Of a stretch of DNA of 64,000 nucleotides, positions 22,009 to 30,497 are shown piece after piece. This DNA comes from CAZZDK01 sp964652235 (lineage in GTDB: Bacteria > Pseudomonadota > Alphaproteobacteria > UBA9219), in assembly GCA_964652235.1 (NCBI GenBank), contig CAZZDK010000009.1, positions 8,643 through 72,642 on the forward strand. The letters are read 5' to 3'. How positions within the stretch are numbered: position 1 is the stretch's first letter; the number at the start of each line of letters is the position of its first letter. The notes below the pieces were generated by a model, which did no database searches, was not told the DNA's origin, and worked only from the letters and a program-made list of their open reading frames with translations. Position numbers and translations under genes: made by a program.

Positions 22009-24999
22009 TTAACTTTTTTCCTCGACATCCCGCTGCAAGGACCGGGCATAGGCGATCATTTCTTTGGCCAGCTCGGAAATGACGACGCTGGTCGCGCCGG
22101 ATTCGATCTCGCCGCGCTCGGTTCTTTGGACCACCCGGCGACGAATTTCCTGCCGCGCCGAACCGGCCGGGAAGAAATGGGCCAGAATGGACCGCCCTCT
22201 GGCAGCGCCAAGTTCTTCATAAAGCTTGGTTCTGAGGTCCACATCTTCGGTGGAGGTCGATAAAGCCCAAAGCTCCACGGGGCCGAGCGTGTTAACCAAA
22301 TGCTGCTCATATCGGCCTTCATTGGTGCTGAGAAGCAGCAAAACGGGCGCGCCGCTGGGCCGGGGGCCTGTCAAACGGTACCGCATGACCCACCGGGCGG
22401 TGTCGGACAGGCCGAAACGATCCGCCGTTTCGCTGATGGCCCGGTCGGAAACCGCCGTGCCGCAAATCCACACGCCCGTCGCCAGGTCGATCATGTCGGC
22501 GCTGAAATCGTCCAAAAGCTGCGAGGCCAGAACGATCTGCACGCCCCATTTGCGGCCTTCGCGCACGTCGCGCACGACCTGCGCCCGAACGGCGTTCGTC
22601 TTGCTCGTGCGGTGAAACTCGTCAAAGCACAAACGCTTCGGGCTTTCCCGAATGTCCTTAAGCCGCCCCTCGTGATAGGGCCTGTATTTTTCGGGCATAT
22701 GGCGCAGGGAATCCTGCCCCAGCCACCAGGAGCGGACCAAAACGTGCCGCGCAAGCATATACATGATGGCCGTCTGGCGGTCCGCGATGTCGTCGCCCTG
22801 GGGCGCGACGTCCTGCAAATCGACGGCGGCGATGTGCGTCTCGCCGATATCGAAGCGCGTCACCGAGGCGAGGATGGGGAACTCGCGCACGGCGGAAGCC
22901 AACATACGCTCAAAGGCATGAATGACGGACTCGGCCGAAGCGCCGATGGCCGTTTCTTCGAGAAGAGCCCGTATCTGGGGCCTGCGTGCCGCCGTCACCG
23001 CGTCCACGAGCGTGGGCACCGCGTGGCGCTGGGCCAGCGTGCATTCATGATAGGCGCCCGCATCGTACAGCGCGTCCACGACGTCCCACCAATAAGGATC
23101 GACGGGCAGGTGGATGTTGTAGGTCTTGATCGCCTCATCCACGTCCGGCTCGATGTTCTGCAGATAGGGCCGCGGCTCGGTGTTCGCGCCGCTGTCGTCG
23201 CGCCAACGGTACATCTCGTCCACGCAAAGGCCGACGAGCTGCGTCATGCCGTCATAGGGAACCTTCTGCCCCGGCGAGGTGCAAAGAAGGGTCAAAAGCT
23301 CCGTGAGATAGGAGCGCTCTTCAGGCAAGGGGTAGCGGCAGCCGAGCTGCGTATCGAACGGATTGACGGCATATTCAGGGGTCATGCGCAATTTGAAATG
23401 CATGGCCTCGTGGCGACGGTTAAGAGGCAATGCATCGCGGATCAGAGAGATCAATCCGGACGAAGACGGCCCAATGTCGAGAATGGCGATATAGGGCAGG
23501 CGCGCGTTGCCCGCCGAAAGAACGGTGCCGAGATTGAGGGCGTTCATCAAGACGGATTTGCCCGCGCCCGGCTGCGCGAAAATAAGATCAAACCACGTCG
23601 TCGTAAGCGAACTGCCCATCTGATAGGGCCAGATGCGCCCGTCGGCGGTGCGGAAAATAACGGGGCCTTCCGCGAAAGGCGAAGAGGCCCTTTGCCAGGG
23701 CATAAGCTTCATGACCTCCTGAAACGGCGCGATGGCAGGCGGCGCGGTTGACGAGCAAGCGATGCCGAGCGAAGCGGACAAAGCGGTCTCGAGAGGATCG
23801 CCTCCTGCCGAAGTCGCCTGGCAATAGCCCCAGGCCTCGACCGCCTGCGTCAGGGCGGCCAAACGCGTTTCCATCAGCCTGCGATCCCGCGCCGGGGCGT
23901 AGGTCGAAAGCGAAATGCGCAGGCGCACGACCGGTTCGCTTTGCGCCAGTTCCTGCAGCGCTTTGAGCGATTCCCGTATCTGGCGATTCACTTCGTTCGT
24001 GAAAGCCAAAATCGCCGCCGTAAAGGCACGGAACATCGCACCCTGCGCGCCCGCGCTTTCGATCAGGAACGAAACGTGGAAAGGAATGTCGCCGTCGATG
24101 AGCCGCGCGAGAAGCTGCGGAAAGGGCGTCGGATCGGCGGGCGCCAGCGTCACGTCCACGCCGCCCCAAAGCAAATCGCCGATCCGCACGATGGTCGGCG
24201 AAACCGTTTCCGCATCCGCCACGCAAAGCTGCCTGCGCAGCGGCGGCCAGAGAACTTCCGAAAGATCCGTTTTCCGGTGCGGCGCGCGCGGCAAAAGGGG
24301 ATCGCCGGGAACGTTCGCGCGCCAATCTTTGTTGGCAAGATAGGGGTAGAGGCTGGCCCGCACCGCGGCAAGCGCGCTGTGCACCGATTCCAAAGAAGCC
24401 CGGATCGCGACTTCTTCCAACGCCGCCGTCACCGCCGCGACGAAGCTCTTGTGCCGCGTGCGTAGAGGCTCCAGCGTCAGTTTGGGATTCTGGGCGTCGC
24501 TCGCGACGACCCACTTCTGTTCGCCGCGCAAACGGATCGCTTCCTTCAGGTCGCTTTTGTTCACGGCGCCGGGGCGCGTCCAGAGAACGAAGTAAACCTC
24601 TTCGTGCGCCAGATAGCGGGTCAGGTGTCGCTTTCGTTCTTCAAGCAAATCGCCCAGATCGAGGTCGAGAGCCCGCGCGGCGCTTCGGTTCGATTGCATG
24701 GCCCTCGCAAGGTCTTCGCCCGCCATGGCGGGGTCGCGCATGAAATAAACCTGCATGGCGTAGCCGGGACGGTCGAACCGCGCGCCGAGCTTCATCGTCG
24801 CCTGGTCCACGATCCAGCGATATTCCGCGTCACCGATGATTTGCCGTGCGCCGTGAATGCGAATAAAGGACACCATCGAACCGTCCGCGGCCACAAGCGT
24901 CGTATCGTCTTCGGCGGTCTCCAGCTGAATAAAGGATTCGATGGGCTGCTTGGCGGCCAGAAGAATGGCGGCCAGAACGTTGTCCAGAAGGTTCAGCAT
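22009..24999 (-). CDS. icmB: IcmB/DotO-like type IVB secretion ATPase
   Basis: A 996-residue ATPase, close to Legionella IcmB/DotO (1009). The start MLNLLDNVLAAILLAAKQP is preceded by GGGAGGT at the proper distance; the frame continues 47 codons upstream, but that extension is Ser/Arg-rich and unlike the family. The Walker A motif is in FAQPGAGKSVLMNALN (about 470-482). The Walker B region is CFDEFHRTSK (about 790). ASQLLDDFSADMIDLATGVWI resembles the conserved VirB4-type segment. DotO is a VirB4-like ATPase on the cytoplasmic side of the channel that powers assembly or transfer. It heads the leftward operon and is divergent from comM across about 200-275 bp. Confidence 0.92.
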   Translation of the reverse strand: MLNLLDNVLAAILLAAKQPIESFIQLETAEDDTTLVAADGSMVSFIRIHGARQIIGDAEYRWIVDQATMKLGARFDRPGYAMQVYFMRDPAMAGEDLARAMQSNRSAARALDLDLGDLLEERKRHLTRYLAHEEVYFVLWTRPGAVNKSDLKEAIRLRGEQKWVVASDAQNPKLTLEPLRTRHKSFVAAVTAALEEVAIRASLESVHSALAAVRASLYPYLANKDWRANVPGDPLLPRAPHRKTDLSEVLWPPLRRQLCVADAETVSPTIVRIGDLLWGGVDVTLAPADPTPFPQLLARLIDGDIPFHVSFLIESAGAQGAMFRAFTAAILAFTNEVNRQIRESLKALQELAQSEPVVRLRISLSTYAPARDRRLMETRLAALTQAVEAWGYCQATSAGGDPLETALSASLGIACSSTAPPAIAPFQEVMKLMPWQRASSPFAEGPVIFRTADGRIWPYQMGSSLTTTWFDLIFAQPGAGKSVLMNALNLGTVLSAGNARLPYIAILDIGPSSSGLISLIRDALPLNRRHEAMHFKLRMTPEYAVNPFDTQLGCRYPLPEERSYLTELLTLLCTSPGQKVPYDGMTQLVGLCVDEMYRWRDDSGANTEPRPYLQNIEPDVDEAIKTYNIHLPVDPYWWDVVDALYDAGAYHECTLAQRHAVPTLVDAVTAARRPQIRALLEETAIGASAESVIHAFERMLASAVREFPILASVTRFDIGETHIAAVDLQDVAPQGDDIADRQTAIMYMLARHVLVRSWWLGQDSLRHMPEKYRPYHEGRLKDIRESPKRLCFDEFHRTSKTNAVRAQVVRDVREGRKWGVQIVLASQLLDDFSADMIDLATGVWICGTAVSDRAISETADRFGLSDTARWVMRYRLTGPRPSGAPVLLLLSTNEGRYEQHLVNTLGPVELWALSTSTEDVDLRTKLYEELGAARGRSILAHFFPAGSARQEIRRRVVQRTERGEIESGATSVVISELAKEMIAYARSLQRDVEEKS

Positions 25000-25214
25000 G
25001 GACGAAAGACCTCCCGGCGCGAAGGGGGAGACGCAGGGACGGAGGAGAGACCGATTGGAGCCAAACGCCGAAACGCCATGCGGGACACATACCTTGCAAA
25101 CGGACAACGACAAACGTCTGCCCAAGGAAGCCTCGGACATCCTTGCTGTTTTAACGGCAAGATTATGAACAATTAACTAACGCAAAAGATTTAGAAAAGC
25201 CCTTTCGTTTTCCC

Positions 25215-25246
25215 TTGACGCTTTTGCGGGCTTCCCGCTTACTAAT
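25215..25246 (+). promoter_or_regulatory. Candidate promoter of comM
   Basis: A near-consensus TTGACG hexamer (25215-25220) is followed after 19 bp by TACTAA. The spacing is long and the downstream hexamer is weak. If real, transcription starts near 25250, which fits translation from the TTG at 25275 and rules out the upstream TTG at 25215. Confidence 0.3.
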
Positions 25247-25274
25247 TCCCGTTTTCCGGGAAAAGGGGCAAATT

Positions 25275-26807
25275 TTGGTCGCACGTATAGGCACTTTTGC
25301 TTTTGAGGGCACGTCCGTCCTGCCGATCGACGTTCAGGTTCAAATCTCCTCCGGTCTCGTCGTCTTCAATGTCGTCGGATTGCCGGATAAGGCCGTCGCC
25401 GAAAGCCGCGAGCGCGTGCGCGGCGCCCTTCACGCCCTGGGGCTGTCTCTTCCGGCCAAAAGGATCACCGTTAACCTGGCGCCCGCCGACGTTCTTAAAG
25501 AAGGCAGTCACTTTGACCTTCCCATCGCGCTGGCGATTTTGGCGGCGATGGAGGTCTTGCCGAAAGAAGAAATCCTTCTCTATGCGGCTTTGGGAGAATT
25601 GGGGCTGGACGGCGCCCTTGCGCCCGTCGCGGGCACCTTGCCCGCCGCTGTTTCGGCAAACGAACGAAACTGCGGCCTTATTTGTCCGCTGGCGAACGGG
25701 GGCGAGGCCGTTTGGGCGAGCGAGTCTCTGGACGTGCTGGCCGCTCCTTCTCTTCTTAGCCTTATTAATCACTTCAAGGGGATTCAGGTCCTGCCCCGCC
25801 CGATGCCCCGCCTTCAGGAACAAACCGGTCCGGCCTTTGCCGACCTGCGCGACATCAAGGGCCAGGAAACGGCCAAACGCGCGTTGGAGGTCGTGGCGGC
25901 GGGAGGGCACAACCTGCTGATGATCGGCCCGCCCGGCGCAGGCAAGAGTATGCTGGCCGCGCGGCTTCCCGGCCTTTTGCCGCCCCTTGCCCCGGACGAA
26001 GCGCTTGAGGTCTCGATGATCCATTCTCTGGCGGGCCTTTTAGAGGACGGCAAACTTTTGCGTCAAAGACCGTTCCGCGACCCCCACCATTCGGCCACGC
26101 TCGCCGCTCTGATCGGCGGAGGCACGCGCGCCAAACCCGGCGAGGTTTCCCTGGCCCATAACGGCGTCTTGTTTTTGGACGAATTGCCGGAGTTCCAGCG
26201 CGCGACGCTGGAAGCCCTGCGCCAGCCGCTCGAGACCGGTCGCGCCGTTGTCTCTCGCGCCAATCACCATGTTTCCTATCCGGCGCGCATTCAGCTTGTC
26301 GCGGCCATGAATCCCTGCCGGTGCGGCCATTTGGCCGATCCTTCCCTCGCCTGCGGGCGGGCGCCCAAATGCGCCGCCGATTATCAATCCCGCATTTCGG
26401 GCCCTCTGTTCGACCGTATTGATTGCCATGTGGACGTGCCCGCCGTCAGCGCAAGTGATCTTTCCCTCCCGCCGCCAGCCGAAGATTCCGCCGCCGTCGC
26501 GGCCCGCGTGGCGCGTGCGCGCGCCGTTCAGACCGAACGTTACCGCGCCTTGGCGAAGACGAGCGAAAAACCCGTCCGCACCAACGCCGAAGCGGACGGC
26601 GAGCTTTTGGAAGCCGTCGCCCCTCTGGGCGAAACGGCGCGATCCCTTTTGTCGCAAGCGGCGGAAAAAATGAAATTGTCGGCCCGCGGCTATCACCGCG
26701 TTTTGCGCGTCGCGCGCACGCTTGCCGATCTGGCGGAAAGCGAAACGGTGGAAAAACTTCACGTGGCCGAAGCGTTAAGCTACCGCCGCCTTTCCTTCGG
26801 GCGGTGA
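25275..26807 (+). CDS. comM: YifB/ComM-type Mg-chelatase-like AAA+ ATPase
   Basis: A 510-residue protein, matching ComM (about 506). The N-terminal Lon-protease-like S5 fold opens with VARIGTFAFEG and contains NVVGLPDKAVAESRERVR. The AAA+ domain has the Walker A motif GPPGAGKS (about 218-225), VLFLDELPEF as Walker B, and NPCRCGH plus ISGPLFDRIDCHVDV. The C-terminal part ends LADLAESE...HVAEALSYR. In naturally competent bacteria ComM is a hexameric helicase that extends strand exchange during transformation. The start is TTG with AAGGGG upstream. Its 3' end overlaps the convergent chemoreceptor gene by 33 bp. Confidence 0.93.
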   Translation: MVARIGTFAFEGTSVLPIDVQVQISSGLVVFNVVGLPDKAVAESRERVRGALHALGLSLPAKRITVNLAPADVLKEGSHFDLPIALAILAAMEVLPKEEILLYAALGELGLDGALAPVAGTLPAAVSANERNCGLICPLANGGEAVWASESLDVLAAPSLLSLINHFKGIQVLPRPMPRLQEQTGPAFADLRDIKGQETAKRALEVVAAGGHNLLMIGPPGAGKSMLAARLPGLLPPLAPDEALEVSMIHSLAGLLEDGKLLRQRPFRDPHHSATLAALIGGGTRAKPGEVSLAHNGVLFLDELPEFQRATLEALRQPLETGRAVVSRANHHVSYPARIQLVAAMNPCRCGHLADPSLACGRAPKCAADYQSRISGPLFDRIDCHVDVPAVSASDLSLPPPAEDSAAVAARVARARAVQTERYRALAKTSEKPVRTNAEADGELLEAVAPLGETARSLLSQAAEKMKLSARGYHRVLRVARTLADLAESETVEKLHVAEALSYRRLSFGR

Positions 26808-27752
26808 CGATTCGCCGCTCATTTGCGCGGCGGCGGCTCGGATTTCCTCGGTCGTCACGAGCATATGCGAAATGCCCGCCGTGACGGCGCTGGTCGCCGA
26901 GGTCGTCTCCTGCGCGCTGCGGGCTATTTCCTGCGTCGCCGCGTTTTCCTGATCCAACGCCGATTTGATGGCGACGGTAATCGCGTTGATTTGTCCGATC
27001 GTTTCTTCGATTCCCTTGACCTGATCTTTCACGTTTTGCGAGGCGACGCGCACATCGTTGATCTGTTTTTCGATCTGCTCCGTCGCCTCGGCGGTCTGTC
27101 GGGCCAGCGACTTGACTTCTCCCGCGACGACGGAAAAGCCCTTGCCGTGTTCGCCCGCCCGCGCGGCCTCGATGGTGGCGTTGAGGGCAAGCAGATTGGT
27201 GCGCTCGGCGATCATGCGTATAAGGCCCACGATCGAAGCGATTTCGTCGCTGCGGGCCGCCAGGGTCGCGACGGCTTCGTCGGCGCCTTTAGCGTTCTTT
27301 ACCGCGCCGCCCGCGATGCTCGTCGCCTCGTCCGCTTGGCGACCGATTTCGTGAATGGCGCTGTTCATTTCCTCAATGGCGCTGGCGATGCTGGTCGCGC
27401 TTTCCGTCGCGCGCGCCGCCGAAGAGGTGGAGGCTGTGGCGCGGCGCTGATGGTCTTCCGCGAGAGCTTGAAGTTTTTTGGCCTGCGCCGCTAGCTTTTG
27501 CCAGACGTCTTCACGGTCCTGAGGGCCTGTCTTATCCGGCTCTTTCGTTTCTTCGGGCCGGACGGCGGGTTCGCGGCCCAAAGGCCTCGATAGGACCGCG
27601 CTCACCGCCAGGCTGCCTAAAACGAGAAAGGCCGCCAAAAAAGCGACGGCCCTGCCGTCCGGCGCGACGCGCCAGGCCCAAAGGCCCAAGGGCGCAACAG
27701 CCCCCAGCAGAAAAGAAGCGGTGATCGCCTTTCTTATCGAAGGATCCGTCAT
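26775..27752 (-). CDS. Methyl-accepting chemotaxis protein without a periplasmic sensor domain
   Basis: A 325-residue chemoreceptor. Two membrane helices (about 10-27 and 33-54) are joined by a short loop, so no periplasmic ligand domain exists. The highly conserved tip ERTNLLALNATIEAARAGEH lies near residues 185-204, followed by GFSVVAGEVKSLARQTAEATEQI. A Gln/Glu-rich adaptation-type helix near AAIxEMNSAIHEIGRQADEA precedes the tip. It should bind CheW and CheA at the inner membrane. The input must be cytoplasmic or within the membrane, or come from a partner. A divergent bacteriohemerythrin gene starts 178 bp away, a natural candidate partner for oxygen or redox sensing. Confidence 0.93.
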   Translation of the reverse strand: MTDPSIRKAITASFLLGAVAPLGLWAWRVAPDGRAVAFLAAFLVLGSLAVSAVLSRPLGREPAVRPEETKEPDKTGPQDREDVWQKLAAQAKKLQALAEDHQRRATASTSSAARATESATSIASAIEEMNSAIHEIGRQADEATSIAGGAVKNAKGADEAVATLAARSDEIASIVGLIRMIAERTNLLALNATIEAARAGEHGKGFSVVAGEVKSLARQTAEATEQIEKQINDVRVASQNVKDQVKGIEETIGQINAITVAIKSALDQENAATQEIARSAQETTSATSAVTAGISHMLVTTEEIRAAAAQMSGESSPPEGKAAVA

Positions 27753-27929
27753 GTTTTTTCTCGCAAGCGGTTTGCGAAACTATGGCAACCTAAGATTTAA
27801 TTTTCTTCTAACAAAGCGCAAAAACAAATGGTTACGCCTGTGTTCCGCCGCTGCCTCCTCTCCATTAATCCAGTCTTAAAGATCGGTTCGATAAAGTGGG
27901 GTCGGCTCAAATAGACAAAGGGTCTTCGC

Positions 27930-28346
27930 GTGGCTTTTCTGGATTGGAGCGACGAACTTTCCGTCGATTACCGCCTGCTGGATTCGGACCACAAGCGGTT
28001 GATCGACATTATCAACAAATTGCACGACTCCAGCCAAAACAGCGCGGATCGAACCGCCGTTCTGACTCTTTTCGGTGAATTGATAAGTTATACGCGCACG
28101 CATTTCGTCCACGAAGAGACCCTGATGCGCAAAACGGCTTATCCGCAATTCATCCCGCACAAAATCGCGCATGACCGCCTGATTTCCCAGATCGAAGATT
28201 TAAGCAAAAGATACGCGGCGGGGCAGATCGGCCTTTCCCAGGACACCATCGTTTATATCCGCACCTGGCTGTGCGACCATATTGTGGAGGTGGATCGGCT
28301 GCTGGGCGCCTGGCTGAACAAATACGCGCCGCTCAACCCGGAATAG
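27930..28346 (+). CDS. Bacteriohemerythrin
   Basis: A 138-residue four-helix hemerythrin with the complete diiron ligand set: H21, H58, E62, H77, H81, H117 and D122. The start WSDELSVDYRLLDSDHKRL is typical. It binds O2 reversibly and may store, deliver or sense it. Translation begins at a GTG with AAAGGG upstream. It is divergent from the chemoreceptor gene and overlaps the convergent DUF924 gene by 14 bp. Confidence 0.95.
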   Translation: MAFLDWSDELSVDYRLLDSDHKRLIDIINKLHDSSQNSADRTAVLTLFGELISYTRTHFVHEETLMRKTAYPQFIPHKIAHDRLISQIEDLSKRYAAGQIGLSQDTIVYIRTWLCDHIVEVDRLLGAWLNKYAPLNPE

Positions 28347-28884
28347 AGCCTTTTTCTTTGAGAAAAAGTTCTTCCTCCGGCGTGTTCGCGCGGCCCAGGA
28401 CCGCGTTGCGGTGGGGAAACCGCCCGAATCGCTCTATTGTCTCCAGCCGCCAAGCGGCGCGCGCGATCCATTCCGGATCTTTCATCCTTTCGCGGATGTA
28501 AAAGAGGGCAAGCCTTTGCTCGCCGATCCGTTCGGCGTGAAGAAACGGGAGATAGAAAAACAATTTGAAATTCTTGTCGATCCGGTCGTCGAAATGGCGA
28601 ACAACGGCCTGCCGCGCCGTCTCCAGCGCCAGATCGTCCGTGGCGTAGGCCCGCGAGGTCCCCCGGAACATCCGGCGGGGGAAGGGGTCGAGCAGAAGCA
28701 GCAAGGCCAAAACGCCTTCAGGCGTTTCCTCCCAGGCCCAAAGCTCCTCCAGCGCCGCGCGTTCGTGCGTGGCAAGATAGCGGTCCCGGATGGTTTGGTC
28801 GAGCGCCGGATCGGGCGCGAACCAGCGTTCAGGCCCGACTTCGTAAAACCAGAAATTTTGAATGTCTTCGGGGTCCGTAATCAT
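28333..28884 (-). CDS. DUF924 family protein
   Basis: A 183-residue helical protein of the DUF924 family. Recognisable pieces are FWFYEVGPERWFAPDPALDQTIRDRY near the N-terminus and LLLLDPFPRRMFRGTSRAYATDD (family: xLLDQFPRNxFRGTxxAFAxD). FFYLPFLHAE and ERFGRFPHRNAVLGR complete the match. The usual DQFPR glutamine is proline here. No biochemical function is established for the family. It is the last gene of a leftward set with the DUF882 lipoprotein and a 63-residue protein. Confidence 0.9.
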   Translation of the reverse strand: MITDPEDIQNFWFYEVGPERWFAPDPALDQTIRDRYLATHERAALEELWAWEETPEGVLALLLLLDPFPRRMFRGTSRAYATDDLALETARQAVVRHFDDRIDKNFKLFFYLPFLHAERIGEQRLALFYIRERMKDPEWIARAAWRLETIERFGRFPHRNAVLGRANTPEEELFLKEKGSIPG

Positions 28885-28920
28885 GGAGCCGAAGTTTAGA
28901 GGCGGATGCTTACCGAATCC

Positions 28921-29112
28921 TTACTTACGAAGATCAAGGCGTTGGGGGGAGGGACGCTTCACACCGAAAGAACGGGGGCCGACATAGACGATCGACTTCA
29001 GTCTTTCCCTTTCGCCTTCCGCGCAAAGGGGGTTTTGCCCGACCGTGAAAGCCATTTCTTCCCAAAGATCGCCGACACCAAGAGCTCTTGTCGTGTGTTC
29101 ATCCAATTCCAT
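28921..29112 (-). CDS. Small unknown protein with a strong ribosome site
   Basis: A 63-residue soluble protein beginning MELDEHTTRALGVGDLWEE and ending in a basic segment. An AAGGAG sequence lies at the ideal distance before the ATG, which is the main reason for calling it. The frame remains open 21 codons further up, but that part is Lys-rich and lacks a ribosome site. It lies 36 bp before DUF924 and 82 bp after the DUF882 gene on the same strand, so the three are probably co-transcribed. No family is recognised. Confidence 0.6.
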   Translation of the reverse strand: MELDEHTTRALGVGDLWEEMAFTVGQNPLCAEGERERLKSIVYVGPRSFGVKRPSPQRLDLRK

Positions 29113-29194
29113 CTTTTCTCTCCTTAAAAATGCCAATCCTTTGCTTTTTTTATCTTTTTTGGCTTCAAACGACAAGATTTTCTGAATACTTTCC

Positions 29195-29773
29195 TTATTT
29201 CGTCGCCCAAGTCCTTATATTTCCTAAATCAACGTGAACATGGTTACTGCTGGGATAAAAGGAAACGCCCCCGCGTTGCATGGTCTTGGCAATTTCGGCG
29301 ATGGCCTTGCCGTTCACGCCCGCGATGCGAAAATCAACGGCCCAGCCATGCAGATGAAAACTGTTTTTCGCCGCCTGTCCGCCGTTTGCGCGAAGCGAAG
29401 CGTTCGATTCCGGCGAGCGGTAGCCGGAGAGAATCTCGAAAACCACGCCGGAAGGCAGGCCAAGCCGCCGCCTTATATCCACCATATAATCAATCAGTTC
29501 CGGATCAATTTTCCCGACCTCTCCCGTGCGACGATCCCGAAAAAGCTTTTCGATTTTTTTCATGGCCGCCGGATCGTAGCGCCCGTTCGCGTAATAGGTC
29601 AGGTCCAGCCGTTCGCCGCTGGGCGGATGAGAAAGAACGATCCGCCGTTCTGGCACGTCGTCGGGACGCGTTTTTTCGCCGCCATATTGCTTGACAAGCT
29701 TTCCCGCCATACCGGACGAACCGCACCCGGCCAGGAAAAAGGCCGCGCACAGGAAAAGAAGAGCTCGTTTCAT
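29195..29773 (-). CDS. DUF882/YcbK-like M15 peptidase lipoprotein
   Basis: A 192-residue lipoprotein with lipobox LAGC (C17). The mature part has the DUF882 (peptidase M15_2) pattern: EILSGYRSPESNASLR, the zinc/active-site segment HLHGWAVDFRI, and HVHVDLGNIRTW at the end. The E. coli homologue YcbK (MepK) cleaves peptidoglycan cross-links. The usual version in alphaproteobacteria is a Tat or Sec exported protein, so a lipid anchor is a minor variation. The gene overlaps the upstream regulator gene by 4 bp. Confidence 0.9.
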   Translation of the reverse strand: MKRALLFLCAAFFLAGCGSSGMAGKLVKQYGGEKTRPDDVPERRIVLSHPPSGERLDLTYYANGRYDPAAMKKIEKLFRDRRTGEVGKIDPELIDYMVDIRRRLGLPSGVVFEILSGYRSPESNASLRANGGQAAKNSFHLHGWAVDFRIAGVNGKAIAEIAKTMQRGGVSFYPSSNHVHVDLGNIRTWATK

Positions 29774-30459
29774 GCGCCCCGCCAGGACGGATTTAACCGA
29801 TAGCCGCCGTCTTCTGTGAAAAAAACGTCCTCGTTCGCACCCGCGCGATCCATCAGTTTCCGCCGCAGGCGGTAGATATGGGTCTCAAGCGTGTGGGTGT
29901 CGATCCGTTCGTCGTACCCCCAAATGGAGGCCAGAATCTCTTCGCGTGAGAGAGGTCCGTCCGCCGTGCAGAAGAACTCCAAAAGAGAGGCTTCTTTGTC
30001 CGTCAGTTTAACGGGATCGCCGCCTTTGGCGGGCGTTAGGGTCCGCGCGCGCGGCGCGAAAAGATAGGGGCCGACGGTAAAAGAAACGTCCGGCGCCTGG
30101 CGCAAAAGCCTCTGATAGAATTGAAGCCGCGAAAGAAGATAGCCGAGTCGCAAGGGCCGCGCGAAAAAAGCCGTCGCGCCGAAAGATTCCAGGTCCGGCG
30201 GCAAGGAACCCAAAACCAAAAGTAGGGGCGCGGGGCGCGTCTCTTCCAGTCGGGAAGCGAAGAACGCCGCGAAATCTTTCGCGGCGGGCGCCGTTTCGGC
30301 GTCCCAGAAAAGAAGGGGGGGCAAGGCGCCGCTCCAGACGCCAAGCGCTTCTTCCAAAGAGGAAAAAACCGCCAGGTGCCACCCCTCGGCATCTCTCATC
30401 TGTTCGGCGATGGCGCGACAAAGCGCCGCGTCAGAGGAAACAAGGCCCAAAAGAAACAT
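29770..30459 (-). CDS. OmpR-family regulator with a degenerate receiver domain
   Basis: A 229-residue two-domain protein. The C-terminal winged helix is standard: LTDKEASLLEFFC, LSREEILASIWGY, THTLETHIYRLRRKL and a GGYRL hairpin. The N-terminal receiver keeps D53 (LLFWDAE) but lacks the paired acidic residues after beta-1 (LVSSDAAL instead of VDDD). The conserved lysine of the KPF motif is replaced (FFARPLRLG). Phosphorylation is therefore doubtful. No histidine kinase gene is adjacent. It is translationally coupled (ATGA overlap) to the DUF882 lipoprotein, which may be its target or partner. Confidence 0.88.
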   Translation of the reverse strand: MFLLGLVSSDAALCRAIAEQMRDAEGWHLAVFSSLEEALGVWSGALPPLLFWDAETAPAAKDFAAFFASRLEETRPAPLLLVLGSLPPDLESFGATAFFARPLRLGYLLSRLQFYQRLLRQAPDVSFTVGPYLFAPRARTLTPAKGGDPVKLTDKEASLLEFFCTADGPLSREEILASIWGYDERIDTHTLETHIYRLRRKLMDRAGANEDVFFTEDGGYRLNPSWRGA

Positions 30460-30497
30460 GATCCCGTTATATCAAATTGCGCGGTAAAAAGCAGGTT

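Noticed and set aside
22300..23751. A 483-codon plus-strand frame opposite icmB
   Set aside because: Shadow of icmB; no ribosome site or recognisable domain.
25000..25140. 47-codon extension of icmB at its start
   Set aside because: GGGAGGT sits just before the ATG at 24999, and the extension has no family similarity.
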